DNA from: Obelidium mucronatum
Lineage: Eukaryota > Chytridiomycota > Chytridiomycetes > Chytridiales > Chytriomycetaceae
Length of the DNA stretch: 64,000 nt
NCBI GenBank assembly: GCA_025765595.1
Contig: JAIVFH010000001.1
Span: forward strand, 620,001-684,000
Direction: 5' to 3'
In this document: positions 50,963-60,158 of the stretch, piece after piece
How positions within the stretch are numbered: position 1 is the stretch's first letter
Layout of the letters: each line of letters opens with the position of its first letter
The notes under the pieces: generated by a model
The model's input: only the letters and a program-made list of their open reading frames with translations
Database searches by the model: none
Told to the model about the DNA's origin: nothing
Made by a program: the position numbers and the translations under genes

Positions 50963-52259
50963 ATGCAAATTCAAAGACACAAAACTAGCTCTGGAATGAA
51001 GCACCGGTTTCTTCCGTAAGCTGGGGATACTTTCAAACCACCCGCAGCTCGCTTATCATTTCAATCCAGGCAAGAAACGGGTGACTTGAAAGGTTTATTG
51101 GGCAAGATTTACTTTGATCTCGATTGCTATTGTTGCATCTATCTGTGTATGTATTGCTCCTGGTGAGACTCTCTCAGTTTTAACTGTGTTTATATTATAG
51201 GCGATGCTGGAGATATGGGTTTTGCTCAACCAAAAAGCACTCAAGGATCTGCTTTTGTCTCAAGTTAAATCTGAAGACGACTGGGAAGATATCTGGTTCA
51301 ACTTCAAGGTTGAAATGACGTGGGTGGCCTTGGTTTTTGCAGGTGGTGCATGTTCTAATTTTACCCGTCTGAAGTTACGAATCTGTATTCCTGGCTGCAT
51401 GTGCTTACTGGGTATTCATTGTATGGGATAGCATCATGTATGTAAGATTATGTTTGTTCATTTCGAATTGACTCATGACTGTTGTTGTATACAAGGAATC
51501 TAAACACCATGGAAGTACTATCAATCAACTTTTACAACATTGGACTCATGATCTACTCGATTACACAAATTATTCAAATATCTCAGTGATCGCACTGTTT
51601 TTGCCAACGACCTTGAGAATCTGGCGGCAGGGCGAAATAATGGATCCTTTCTGATTGCCCAAATAGCGCTTCCCATAGTGATCGGACTCTATATTCCTCT
51701 ATTCCTATATTGTACTTTGAAACTTATAAAGGATTTTGGGTGGAGACAGTATCGTATCACTGGCGGGGACATTAAGCTGCAAAAGGTCTTTTTCGCATAC
51801 GATATTCTACTTCTCTTGATCAAGTACTCTCTGTTTTTCATTTCTGGGTTCACAGTCATCAACTTGGTCCTGACTCAAGTGACTCCAAACGGAATTTTGA
51901 TTATTCCAATAGTTGGGTCTCTGGTTGGGTTCGCAATCGCATTGGCAGGTTACTATGGGGTTCGATACGAATTGAAGTGGCTAGCGATTCTCTATTTGTT
52001 TGGAACCATTGGCGGCAATCGGGTATCTGGTGAATCGTTTGTATGAAGCCTACCAAAGAAGCGGGAATGCGATTGGAAGGATAGAGGTTCCGTTTTTATT
52101 GTATGCTGCTACATCTGGACTAGTTGCTCGTTGCATTCGTTTGTTTCTGGTGTGGTTTGCATGATGAATTTTGGATTGGGACTGAAGGAGACTTTGAATA
52201 AGGAGGCTTTAAGGAAACGAGGCGATTATACACCGAGTGCGAATGACTTGGATGCTTGA
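50963..52259 (+). CDS. Fungal multi-span membrane protein family, copy C (frame-broken)
   Basis: Family blocks are present throughout: RKETGDLK then WARFTLISIAIVASIC, MLEIWVLLNQKALKDLLL, DIWFNFKVEMTW, ESVFLAACAYWVFIVWDSIM, LSINFYNIGLMIYSITQIIQ, LPIVIGLYIPLFLY, the signature KDFGWRQYRITGGDIKLQK, and an end FGLGLKETLNKEAL with ANDLDA. Four breaks occur: extra G at 51092-51093, extra T at 51587, extra A at 52017-52018, and apparently one missing base near 52127. Either the copy is decaying into a pseudogene or the bases are assembly errors. The first exon (near 50963, MQIQRHKTSSGMKHRFLP) is tentative. Confidence 0.68.
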
Positions 52260-52338
52260 ACTGATGATGATTCTGAGTCATTCTGTTATAACAATTAACG
52301 ACAATTAAACATTTGCTTCTCGAAACCGTTTTTTGGCG

Positions 52339-53160
52339 ATGAATACAAATTCCAACAGCGAAGAAGACCTTCGAAACGTGTCGGCGATTGGCAGTTGGTC
52401 CGTGTCTTCGCACAAACACGGAGGAGGTTTTGGCGTTGACTGTTTGCGAGACGGGTCAATAGACACATACTGGCAAAGTGATGGTTAGGCCAGTTTTCAA
52501 CCTACTAGAAGTCAAACAACAAACCTTTGCACTCAGGACCGCAGCCGCACTTTGTTAACATTCACTTTCTTCGAAAAACCGAGCTGCAAATGCTGCGAAT
52601 CTACTTGGATTACAGGCAGGATGAATCGTATTGTCCAAGCAAGATATCAATCAGAGCAGGCTCAACTCTCCAAGACGTCCAGGTAAAACTCGCCTAGGCA
52701 AATGTCATTAAAAACTGAAAAAAAAACTCGTATAGGAGCTTCACTTACTGGAACTGGAAGGTTGGTCTATGTTCTGAAAAATAGTGTTGTTGACAAGTTT
52801 GGAATAGAACCAAGTGGATGGATTAACGTGGATCTACGGGATGAAACTACTGGACATCCTTTGCATGCTCATCTGGTTCAGATCGCAGTTCTCTCAAATC
52901 ATCAAAACGGGAAAGACACACATATGCGGTGGGGGTTTGGTTTCTTTTATTTTCGAGCAAAAAAAGCTTGGTGTCAACTAAAAGCTTACTGCCAGGCAAG
53001 TTCAGTTATTTGCGCCAGTCAAGAATTCGGTTCTCGAAGATATTCCATTTTCTTCAACCGAATTTCTCATGTAAGTACGAGGTGTTCTGGTTATGATGTT
53101 TTTTTTTTTTTTTTTGCTTACAAAACACTGTCTTACATCAGGTTTTCAACGATTCGATGA
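52339..53160 (+). CDS. APC10: Anaphase-promoting complex subunit 10 (DOC1)
   Basis: APC10 is the processivity subunit that helps the APC/C ubiquitin ligase hold D-box substrates in mitosis. Five exons read through cleanly: start NTNSNSEEDLRNVSAIGSWS, then CLRDGSIDTYWQSD joined to GPQPHFVNIHFLRKT, LRIYLDYRQDESYCPSKISI, LELE spliced over 52760-52806 to PSGWINVDLRD, then LVQIAVLSNHQNGKDTHMR and QVQLFAPVKN. The last codons splice to give FLMFSTIR, which has the Ile-Arg tail that docks into TPR subunits. Small (about 180 residues) as expected. A polyadenylation-like AATAAAG lies near 53186. Confidence 0.93.
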
Positions 53161-53264
53161 CATCCAAGAACTTTGAAATCTTGAATAATAAAGTTGCGTT
53201 CCTAGATCTTTGTTGTTGGATCATCCTTTTGCATTTGGTCAAGTCCGCTGACGCAATATTAATA

Positions 53265-53272
53265 AAAATCGA
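53265..53272. repeat. Left target-site duplication (AAAATCGA)
   Basis: Eight bases AAAATCGA directly abut the left terminal inverted repeat. The same eight bases in the same orientation abut the right repeat at 56880-56887. Confidence 0.85.
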
Positions 53273-53461
53273 CACCCGGTCTTTTCCTGTGTGTCAATAA
53301 AAGATTGAGAAATTTTTTCCGTCTCCCCTATCTTTCATTGGCAGGAAAAAGAGACGCTTTTTGAGACCGGAGAAAAGACAGAAAAAAGCGAAGTCCCGTC
53401 CAAGTCCATGAAGAAACTTCAAGTGCGAATCAACTCACCAACGGGCCGCAATCGAATCGAC
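53273..53461 (+). repeat. Left terminal inverted repeat (189 bp)
   Basis: Identical, as reverse complement, to 56691-56879 over all 189 bases by direct reading. It ends inside coding sequence, just after the codons for SPTGRNRID. Confidence 0.88.
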
Positions 53462-54290
53462 GTCAACCGAAAGCGGTACTGACTCTTCAATCGGCCAGCA
53501 GCTGTCGACGACGACCCGGAAGCGACGGCAGAGGCCTTTACGGCTGCCAGCGAGATGCAGCGCCAACAGCAACGGCAGCGGCAGCGGCGGTAATTCATCG
53601 TGTCCTCGGGCAGACGTCTTCACGCGGCTACGGCGAAGACTTTGAAACAATGGACGCATCGATCAATGGTAGTGTCTTTATTCTTCATACTCTATTCCAT
53701 CCCTTGCAGGTCCTCATTGATATTCACTAATATTTACAGTACCTCTTCTACGTCTTCTTCTTTTTCTTCTTCTTCTTCTTCACAGGTATTGAAGAGTCTG
53801 ACGACGCCGAAAACGAGATGACGGTGAGTTCAATATTCGCTTGCAGTCCCAACAAACGCGTCGCTAACGTGGATCTCTGATTCTGAAGTTTGGGTCTCGC
53901 TCATGCACGACTCAACCACGTGCCACTTCCTGTCACTGTTAGAGCGCCAGAAAACGTTCCGGTTGGACACTCATTGCGCGAATCCAGGCGTGGTTGGTGC
54001 TAGATGCGCTGCTGCTGGCGCCGGCGCTGGCGCTGGACATCCCGTCTGACCTGCGGGGCTTTTTGCTGACCCGACCCAACTATTCAGGATCATCTCCCCC
54101 CTTACAAATTGCAGCGACTCTTGGAATTCGAAACTGTCTTCTAAAGCTTGACATAACTCAAGCCAATATGTCGAAGGTGCTGAAGCTCTTATCGTGTCTT
54201 GCGGTGACTTTAGATCTTTGCTGGTGTTGCATGTCTCTTAAATCTCCTTCTAGAATTGACCGATTCCAATTCGCCAGTTACTTCCAATAA
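53408..54290 (+). pseudogene. Left inward gene of the element, unknown family, frame-broken
   Basis: ATG at 53408 inside the terminal repeat gives KKLQVRINSPTGRNRID, then the frame is lost. A Gln/Arg/Ser-rich stretch follows. GYGEDFETMDASIN before a GTAGTG donor matches GGYNEDFETMEASTHF of the right copy. The next exon after a pyrimidine tract (near 53785) is IEESDDAENEMT, again matching EESQESG in the other copy. GC-rich ORF at 53994-54290 reads DALLLAPALALDIPSDLRGF, unknown. The several breaks suggest a decayed copy or unresolved introns. The function is not recognised. The N-terminus looks vaguely ubiquitin-like, which I would not rely on. Confidence 0.4.
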
Positions 54291-55155
54291 TTCTGCAGAT
54301 CATTTGATCTGAGCAACAGCCGTTCTATGAAGTGGAAGAGGAATTGTTTTTGGAAGAACACAACTAAACAAGTCAAACTCTGCAGCAACCGTGCTGGATC
54401 CAAAGGGCAGCACATTCACCAAATTTACGTACAGCTGTTAGTGGCAGCACCCAACGATCCGTGTGCAATGGTCAAAAGTGTTTCATTGTAGTTGCTTATA
54501 ATTAACTGCTAACCCCAGCGTTGCATATGCAAATAAACTCTTCTTACTTTTTTCATTAATTAAGATTAATTTTTTAAGTCATGCCACCTCCAATGTGTTA
54601 TTCTCATCAGAACACATAGCAAACCTATGTTGAATTCTTACCTCTTTCACGCGTTTTCAGACAAAATAAACTCTCTTAGTATTAGGTGTGAATGTCTAGT
54701 AGCGCTCGAGTTAGTATATTTCGCGTAATTGAGAATATTGTGTTTTGGCAGATATTCAACTTCCGAAGTATATGGTTTATGCCTAGAAGGAAAAGACAAT
54801 TCAATAGAATGCACTAATATTAGTACAAATGTACAGTTTGACGAGGGTCTGTTCAAAGATGCTTGAGATCTTGAAATCAAAAGTTTGTTGTGGTGTTTGG
54901 AAAAAGGTGATAAAAATAAAAATAAAAACTATTTTTTTGAACCTCATTTATTCATTTGAAACATTACTTTAAGACTTTTGATTGTATTTTGAGGGCGTTG
55001 GTGGCGTTATGGGTCTGTGAAAGTCAAGTTTTGGTTTCGGAAATGTAATCTTTTGCCATTATCTCCTTTATTTCTCAGTATATTTCAACCAAACGTTAGA
55101 ATCAATTTAAATTTGTGTACTCGATAAAGTTATCAGAAAATGGTTGGTATGTGTA

Positions 55156-56744
55156 TTAAGGTGTAACCTTGAACTTGGACAGAGTATTCACCCACTCCTG
55201 TCTTGTGAGAATCCAAACCCAGCGTGACTCAGGGCTACAATTCAATCCCGTCCAGCCTTGTTCATTGTTTTTCAGTTTAGGACAGAGTTTGATGTGGTTT
55301 GGTCCAGCTTTTGACTTGCATTCCCTGGCTGCCATCATCCATGCACACAACAACCCTTGAGAGTTACCAACACAAACATTCAGATAAATATCCATCTTTA
55401 TTGAATTTTCAAACCATTGACAATCTCACTGCAAAATGGTCCCACAAATTGCAGCTGAAGCTGCTGGTTCTTAGCATCCTTCCCACCTCTTGGAAAAGAG
55501 TGAATGCTCTATGTGGTGTTTCACAATGGCAAACTGTTGAATTGCTTCCATGTATGGTTGATAACAGCCAGTCGCTTTAGAATCCTTGAAGTCAGAATCA
55601 AAAAACTCCATGTTTGAAGGAGTTCCCAGCGGGACACGCGCAAGACGTCTGGCAGAACTTCCCACTACGCCTCGCGGGCGACACGATGCGCGGGTTTGTC
55701 AACGGACCGACCGCTGGGGCTGGCGGCGTCTCTCGGCAAGTTTCGGAGTTTGAGACCAAAGGACACCAGTTGGGTCTGATCTGACAAACTTATCATGAGT
55801 AGAATGACAACAGACTAGAAGTTAAGGACGCTTACTGGTCTGCTTTATACGAGATGGAAAAAACCCATGATGCAATAGCACGACACACATCTCCTTCCCG
55901 ATTTCATGGTTGGTGAACGTTGCCAAATTCAGCAAATGCAACAGCACTGGTTGTCTTCCAACTCCATGAGCGTACTGGCAGCACCGAATTTCTTTCTTTA
56001 CAGCCACGCCGCCAACTATTGTATGGGAAGCTATAAAGACTTATCAAGAGCTTGATGGCAGTGGTGATTTCGTCGGCGTAACGTAGCGTGACTTGTGCAG
56101 ATATGGTAGAAAAGGCTTACTAACTGGTTATTAGCACTTGAAGGTTGGGAGCCCGGCAAGTTGCATTAACACATTGGCTAATTGGGGTGGTGTCGACAGT
56201 CTCCAAACAGGCAACGGCCTAAACCAGCTGGGGAAACAGCCCCCGAAACGAGGCCTTGAACTCTTGGCGGCTTTTGGACCAATCTGCTTGACTTCCTTAT
56301 TCAGTGGCAGTGAATCCAAACTCGGCGCCAGGCTCATCGGTCCACCCAGCAGCGGAAAAGTCTGGGGTGGATTCAGCGACGCCAGACTCTTGAGACTCTT
56401 CCGTATCTGAAGAAGAAGGGGAGGAACAGTTAATGTAAATGACAACCTACAAGGATTGGAATATAGTGAAGAATGAAAACACTACCTTGAAGTGGGTTGA
56501 TGCTTCCATTGTTTCGAAGTCCTCATTGTATCCGCCGCGAGAACTTCTGGCCGCAGACGGTACGGATTGCTACCGCTGCCGCTGCCGTTGCTGTTGGCGC
56601 TGTATCTCGCTGACAGGCAGTGACAGCCGTAAAGGCCTCTGCCGTCCCTTCGGGGTTGTCATCGACTGCAGCTGGTGGTTGGTTAATACTGTCGATTCGA
56701 TTGCGGCCCGTTGGTGAGTTGATTCGCACTTGAAGTTTCTTCAT
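55156..56744 (-). CDS. Right inward gene of the element, unknown protein (diverged copy)
   Basis: Starts at 56744 within the right terminal repeat with the same KKLQVRINSPTGRNRID, then SINQPPAAVDDNPEGTAEAF. A frame change leads to GGYNEDFETMEAS before a GTAGTG donor (near 56480). The next exon, after a TTCTTCAG acceptor near 56411, is open for about 90 codons (IRKSLKSLASLNPPQ through CFPSWFRPLPVWRLS). A separate minus-strand ORF (55395-55156) with spaced cysteines (ARECKSKAG, HIKLCPKL, GLNCSPESRW) ends SKFKVTP and may be the last exon. Which pieces join is uncertain. Not recognised. Confidence 0.38.
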
Positions 56745-56879
56745 GGACTTGGACGGGACTTCGCTTTTTTCTGTCTTTTCTCCGGTCTCAAAAAGCGTCT
56801 CTTTTTCCTGCCAATGAAAGATAGGGGAGACGGAAAAAATTTCTCAATCTTTTATTGACACACAGGAAAAGACCGGGTG
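56691..56879 (-). repeat. Right terminal inverted repeat (189 bp)
   Basis: Exact reverse complement of 53273-53461. Outer end CCGGGTG is followed at once by AAAATCGA. Confidence 0.88.
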
Positions 56880-56887
56880 AAAATCGA
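56880..56887. repeat. Right target-site duplication (AAAATCGA)
   Basis: Matches 53265-53272 exactly and in the same orientation. The next gene's ATG follows 21 bases later. Confidence 0.85.
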
Positions 56888-56908
56888 CGCAAAAAAACGA
56901 ACAACATC

Positions 56909-58403
56909 ATGTCAGCCACCGACTTGCTACGATACGCTGGGTCACCCAAGTACTCAACGTTCTCTATGGATGATGCTTCGAGTGCTGACATACAGTTTGG
57001 TCAAGTCGAGGAAACTCCTTTGACTCGGTCGCATTGGGTCAAGGATCTGTTTGTCCCGTGAGTTGTTCACCCCCTAACTGCCCATCAAGTTGAACCGGCA
57101 CTGAAACTCGATCGCATTCAGAAAAGAAACGGGCGATATGAAAGTTCTATGGGCGAAAAGGACCCTTGCTGCCATTGGGGCTGTTGCATTTCTGTCGGTT
57201 GGGTTCTTTTTTTTTTCCGAACTGAACCCATGTCATGTTCTCCAACTACACAACATTCAGGCTGCCTGTGAAATCTGGATTATTGTCAACGAAGCAACAA
57301 TCAAAAATCATCTTCTTGGATCAGTTACTGAAAATGGTGCAAACGACATTTGGTTCAACTTCAAAGTGGAATTGACGTTGGGTTCACAATACTTTTATAG
57401 CAATGAGTTAATAGTAAATCTGATTTTTATTTATTTTATTTCTTTATAGATATCATTCTGTGTTTCTTGCTTCAATTGGATTCTGGGTTTTTGTTTTGTG
57501 GAATGCGATCATGTTGGTGTTCTTCTGCTTTTTGGGATGAAAAGGGGTGTTGATTCTCAAACATGTAAAAAACAGGCATCAGAACTTTATCCAAATCATT
57601 GCAATCAATTTTTACAATTTCGGGCTTTTTATTTACTCGATTCTGCAGATTGTGCAAACAGCCAATGATTTGAATAATGTTCGTGGACAAGTTAAAGATC
57701 CAAACGTTGCCAGCAATAGCGGGTACTTTCTCGCAGCACAAATTCTATTACCTTCTATTATTGGGCTATTTATTCCTATATATTGCTACCTGACATTTCA
57801 ACTGCACCGAGAGTTTGGCTGGCGAATGTATAGAATCACAGGCGGTGAAAAGGTCGTTACACGAGGTAAACGTAGTCGTATTATTTAAACATTAATCTCG
57901 CTGATTTTCCCCACTTTTATGTTTGTGTTTAAGCATTTACATCTTACCACATTCTCCTGCTTCTACTAAAGTTCTCTGCCTTCAGCGGCACCGCTTTCAT
58001 CATTTTAACTCTCGTCCTCACATCCATCACTGAAAAGGGAAGAATCGTCATCCCCCTCGTTGGCGCCCTTGTTGGAATCGCGACCCTCGTGGCAGGATAC
58101 TACGGCGCCCGTTTCGAAATCAAAGGACTCATGGCTTTTAGCATTATTGGCAGCCTGACAATCTTTGGATACACAATCAGCCGTTTTGTAGACGCATTCC
58201 GTCGCGGCGGTCGGGAATTTGAGCGTGCCAAAATCCCGTTTCTCATGTTTGGTGTCTTGAGTGAACTCATGTGGTTGCTTACAATTGTTTTTTCTGTTGT
58301 GTGTTGGAGGAATTTTGGGAAGGCTGGGTTGAAGGATGTGTTGGATCAGGAATCGCGGAGGGCGAAAGGGAAATATCAACCTCCACCTACTGTGATTGAG
58401 TAG
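56909..58403 (+). CDS. Fungal multi-span membrane protein family, copy D
   Basis: Starts SATDLLRYAGSPKYSTFSMD, with a longer cytosolic N-terminus than the other copies, then RKETGDMKVLWAKRTLAAI after the first intron. Shared blocks: ACEIWIIVNEATIKNHLLG, NDIWFNFKVELT, YHSVFLASIGFWVFVLWNAI, IAINFYNFGLFIYSILQIV, SGYFLAAQILLPSIIGLFIP, the signature REFGWRMYRITGGEKVVTR, SYHILLLLLKFSAFSG, GYYGARFEIKGLMAF, and an end with LKDVLDQESRR. The C-terminus is PPPTVIE, not the IDLDA of A-C. About five introns, no certain frame breaks. The mobile element lies immediately upstream and may supply or disturb its promoter. Confidence 0.78.
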
Positions 58404-58826
58404 TTTTTTATGGAAGAAGAAACAACAACAAGACATTTCTTTGGTTAATTCTGGTCTTTTTCCGGGTGTCAAATTCTTTGGTATTGGATTTTTGCTTTTG
58501 CTGGGCACGCGTAGTGTTGATTAAAAAGATTTCGCCACGCACGCCAGTTCTGAAACTGATTACCAGCTGCTTCATCAGGGCAAACCAAATGACCAAGCTA
58601 CTACCGACAAGAGTAACAACGAAGGCTTCATACCTTTTTATTATTCGTCTAATTCTGCACTGCGACTGGATCTGGATTCATTGAGGTGCGTGCCTAGATG
58701 CTTTTAATCAAATTTGTTAAGCCCACGGGCACGCCAATCTTTTCGAGATCTGAAAGAACAACAAGAAAAAAGCCAAAATGAAGAAGTAAAAAAAAAAAAA
58801 AGATCCTTAGAAAAAACAAGCCATCT
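58404..58826. other. Intergenic stretch, no gene seen
   Basis: Between copy D and the nuclease gene. Short ORFs on both strands lack family features and start codons in good context. An A-run (58787-58801) lies shortly before the nuclease start. Confidence 0.5.
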
Positions 58827-60025
58827 ATGTTGACCACTGTCATCCTCGCTGTATCTGCCGTCTCTACCGTTAACGCTTGGGGATCCCTTGGTCACTCCAC
58901 CACTGGAGAAATCGCTCAAAGAGTTGAGTCTAAAACACTCAAGTCGTAGGGAATAAAAAAGTTTACTAAAAAACACTGCTCCCTTTCTTAAACAGAACTT
59001 GAACGAGAATGCCAAGAACTTGGTTGCGTACCTCTTGATGCCTGAGTTCAAGAAATCCCTCTCTGGCGCAACTCCAAACTGGGCTGACGTTTGGAGAAAA
59101 GACCACCCAGAGACTGCCCCATGGCATTACATCAACTACCCAGAGAACGATGTGCCAAAGACCTGTGGGTACACTCCAAATGGATGTACTGGTACTGGTT
59201 GCGTTCTCAGCGCCATTACTGAGCAGACCAACGTTTTGTTGAAAAACAATTGTGCACTCAACACCAACACTACTTTGGCTGTACAATATTTGACTCACTT
59301 TCTCGGGGATATTACGCAGCCTCTCCACAACTGTAACCGTCAAACCGGTGGTAACGACGCTTTGGTAAAGAGAAACTTATAGAACCCATCCAAAAAACAA
59401 AACTTGAACTAACCCATGATTTTTTAAAAAAAAAACCCCCCAGCTTACTTACTCAGGAAAGAAAGCTAACTTCCATGGAATCCACGATTACTCTATCCCA
59501 GAGCAATACGTGAAGGAAGTTGGAATCAACGTGACTGACCACGTTGCATACGCAACCCACTTGATTACCAAATACGGTGCCAACAAGGCCGTCTATGCAT
59601 CCAAGAAGTTTGTCGACCTCCACACTCCAAGAGACCAATACTTGAGTGCTGCCGTTGAAATGTCCATCGAAGGCGACTTGATGCTCTGTGACAAGTCCCT
59701 CTTTTGGACTCTTTACGACAAGGACCCAAAGCAGGATTTCAACGGAACATACTACCAAGCTACCAAGGATGTTTTGAATGAGCAAATGACCAAGGCTGGG
59801 TACAGAATGGCTGCATGGTTTAACGCGATTGCGGATGAATGTGCTGCTGTTCAACCTGTTGACCCAGTTGTTACCAAGTGCAGCAAGCCGGCTCCAGTTC
59901 CAACTCAGTACCAAGTTTCTCCAGTGGCTCCAACTTACAAAGCACCATCGACCAACTTGTACAGCGCTGCTTCCGCTGTGGTTGGATCTGTCAGTGTTGC
60001 CGCTCTTGTTGCTTTGGTATTTTAG
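58827..60025 (+). CDS. Secreted or surface-anchored S1/P1-type zinc nuclease
   Basis: S1/P1 nucleases cleave single-stranded DNA/RNA with three zinc ions. The signal peptide is LTTVILAVSAVSTVNA, cut before WGSLGHSTTGEIAQ, which gives the mature Trp N-terminus and first His ligands. Further ligands: NWADVW (Asp), PWHYINYP (His), LTHFLGDITQPLHNC (His-Asp-His) and NFHGIHDYS (His-Asp), so the full zinc set is present. GGNDAL splices to LTYSGKK. The C-terminus has a Pro/Thr spacer and a hydrophobic tail (AVVGSVSVAALVALVF), suggesting GPI or membrane anchoring. Three exons; the first intron's donor (near 58943) is unclear. Likely nutritional or nucleic-acid scavenging at the cell surface. Confidence 0.88.
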
Positions 60026-60158
60026 ATTCTTTTTACACACCACCGAACTAGGACCCATAGAATAGTTGAGAATTGTTGCAACTTTGCAAGCAAATAATAA
60101 TATTATATTAAAATGTCAAGAGTTGAAGTTGGATTTTGATTTTAAAACAGTAAAATAC

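Larger units (their letters stand above)
53273..56879. mobile_element. DNA-transposon-like element with perfect 189-bp TIRs and 8-bp TSD
   Basis: A 3,607-base segment between APC10 and the fourth membrane-protein gene. Its ends are perfect inverted repeats (53273-53461 and 56691-56879) beginning CACCCGGTC, flanked by AAAATCGA in direct orientation. Eight-base duplications are made by hAT, P and KDZ-type cut-and-paste elements. No transposase motifs are recognisable. Homology between the two halves continues with divergence to about 53665 and 56480. Each arm carries the 5' part of a gene reading inward. The middle (about 54300-55150) is AT-rich, and I see no convincing gene in it. It may be a non-autonomous element that captured a gene, or a family not seen before. 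Confidence 0.78.

Noticed and set aside
53273..56879. The inverted repeat as a simple assembly palindrome
   Set aside because: An artefactual palindrome would not create an exact 8-bp direct duplication outside both ends, nor diverged sequence between the arms.
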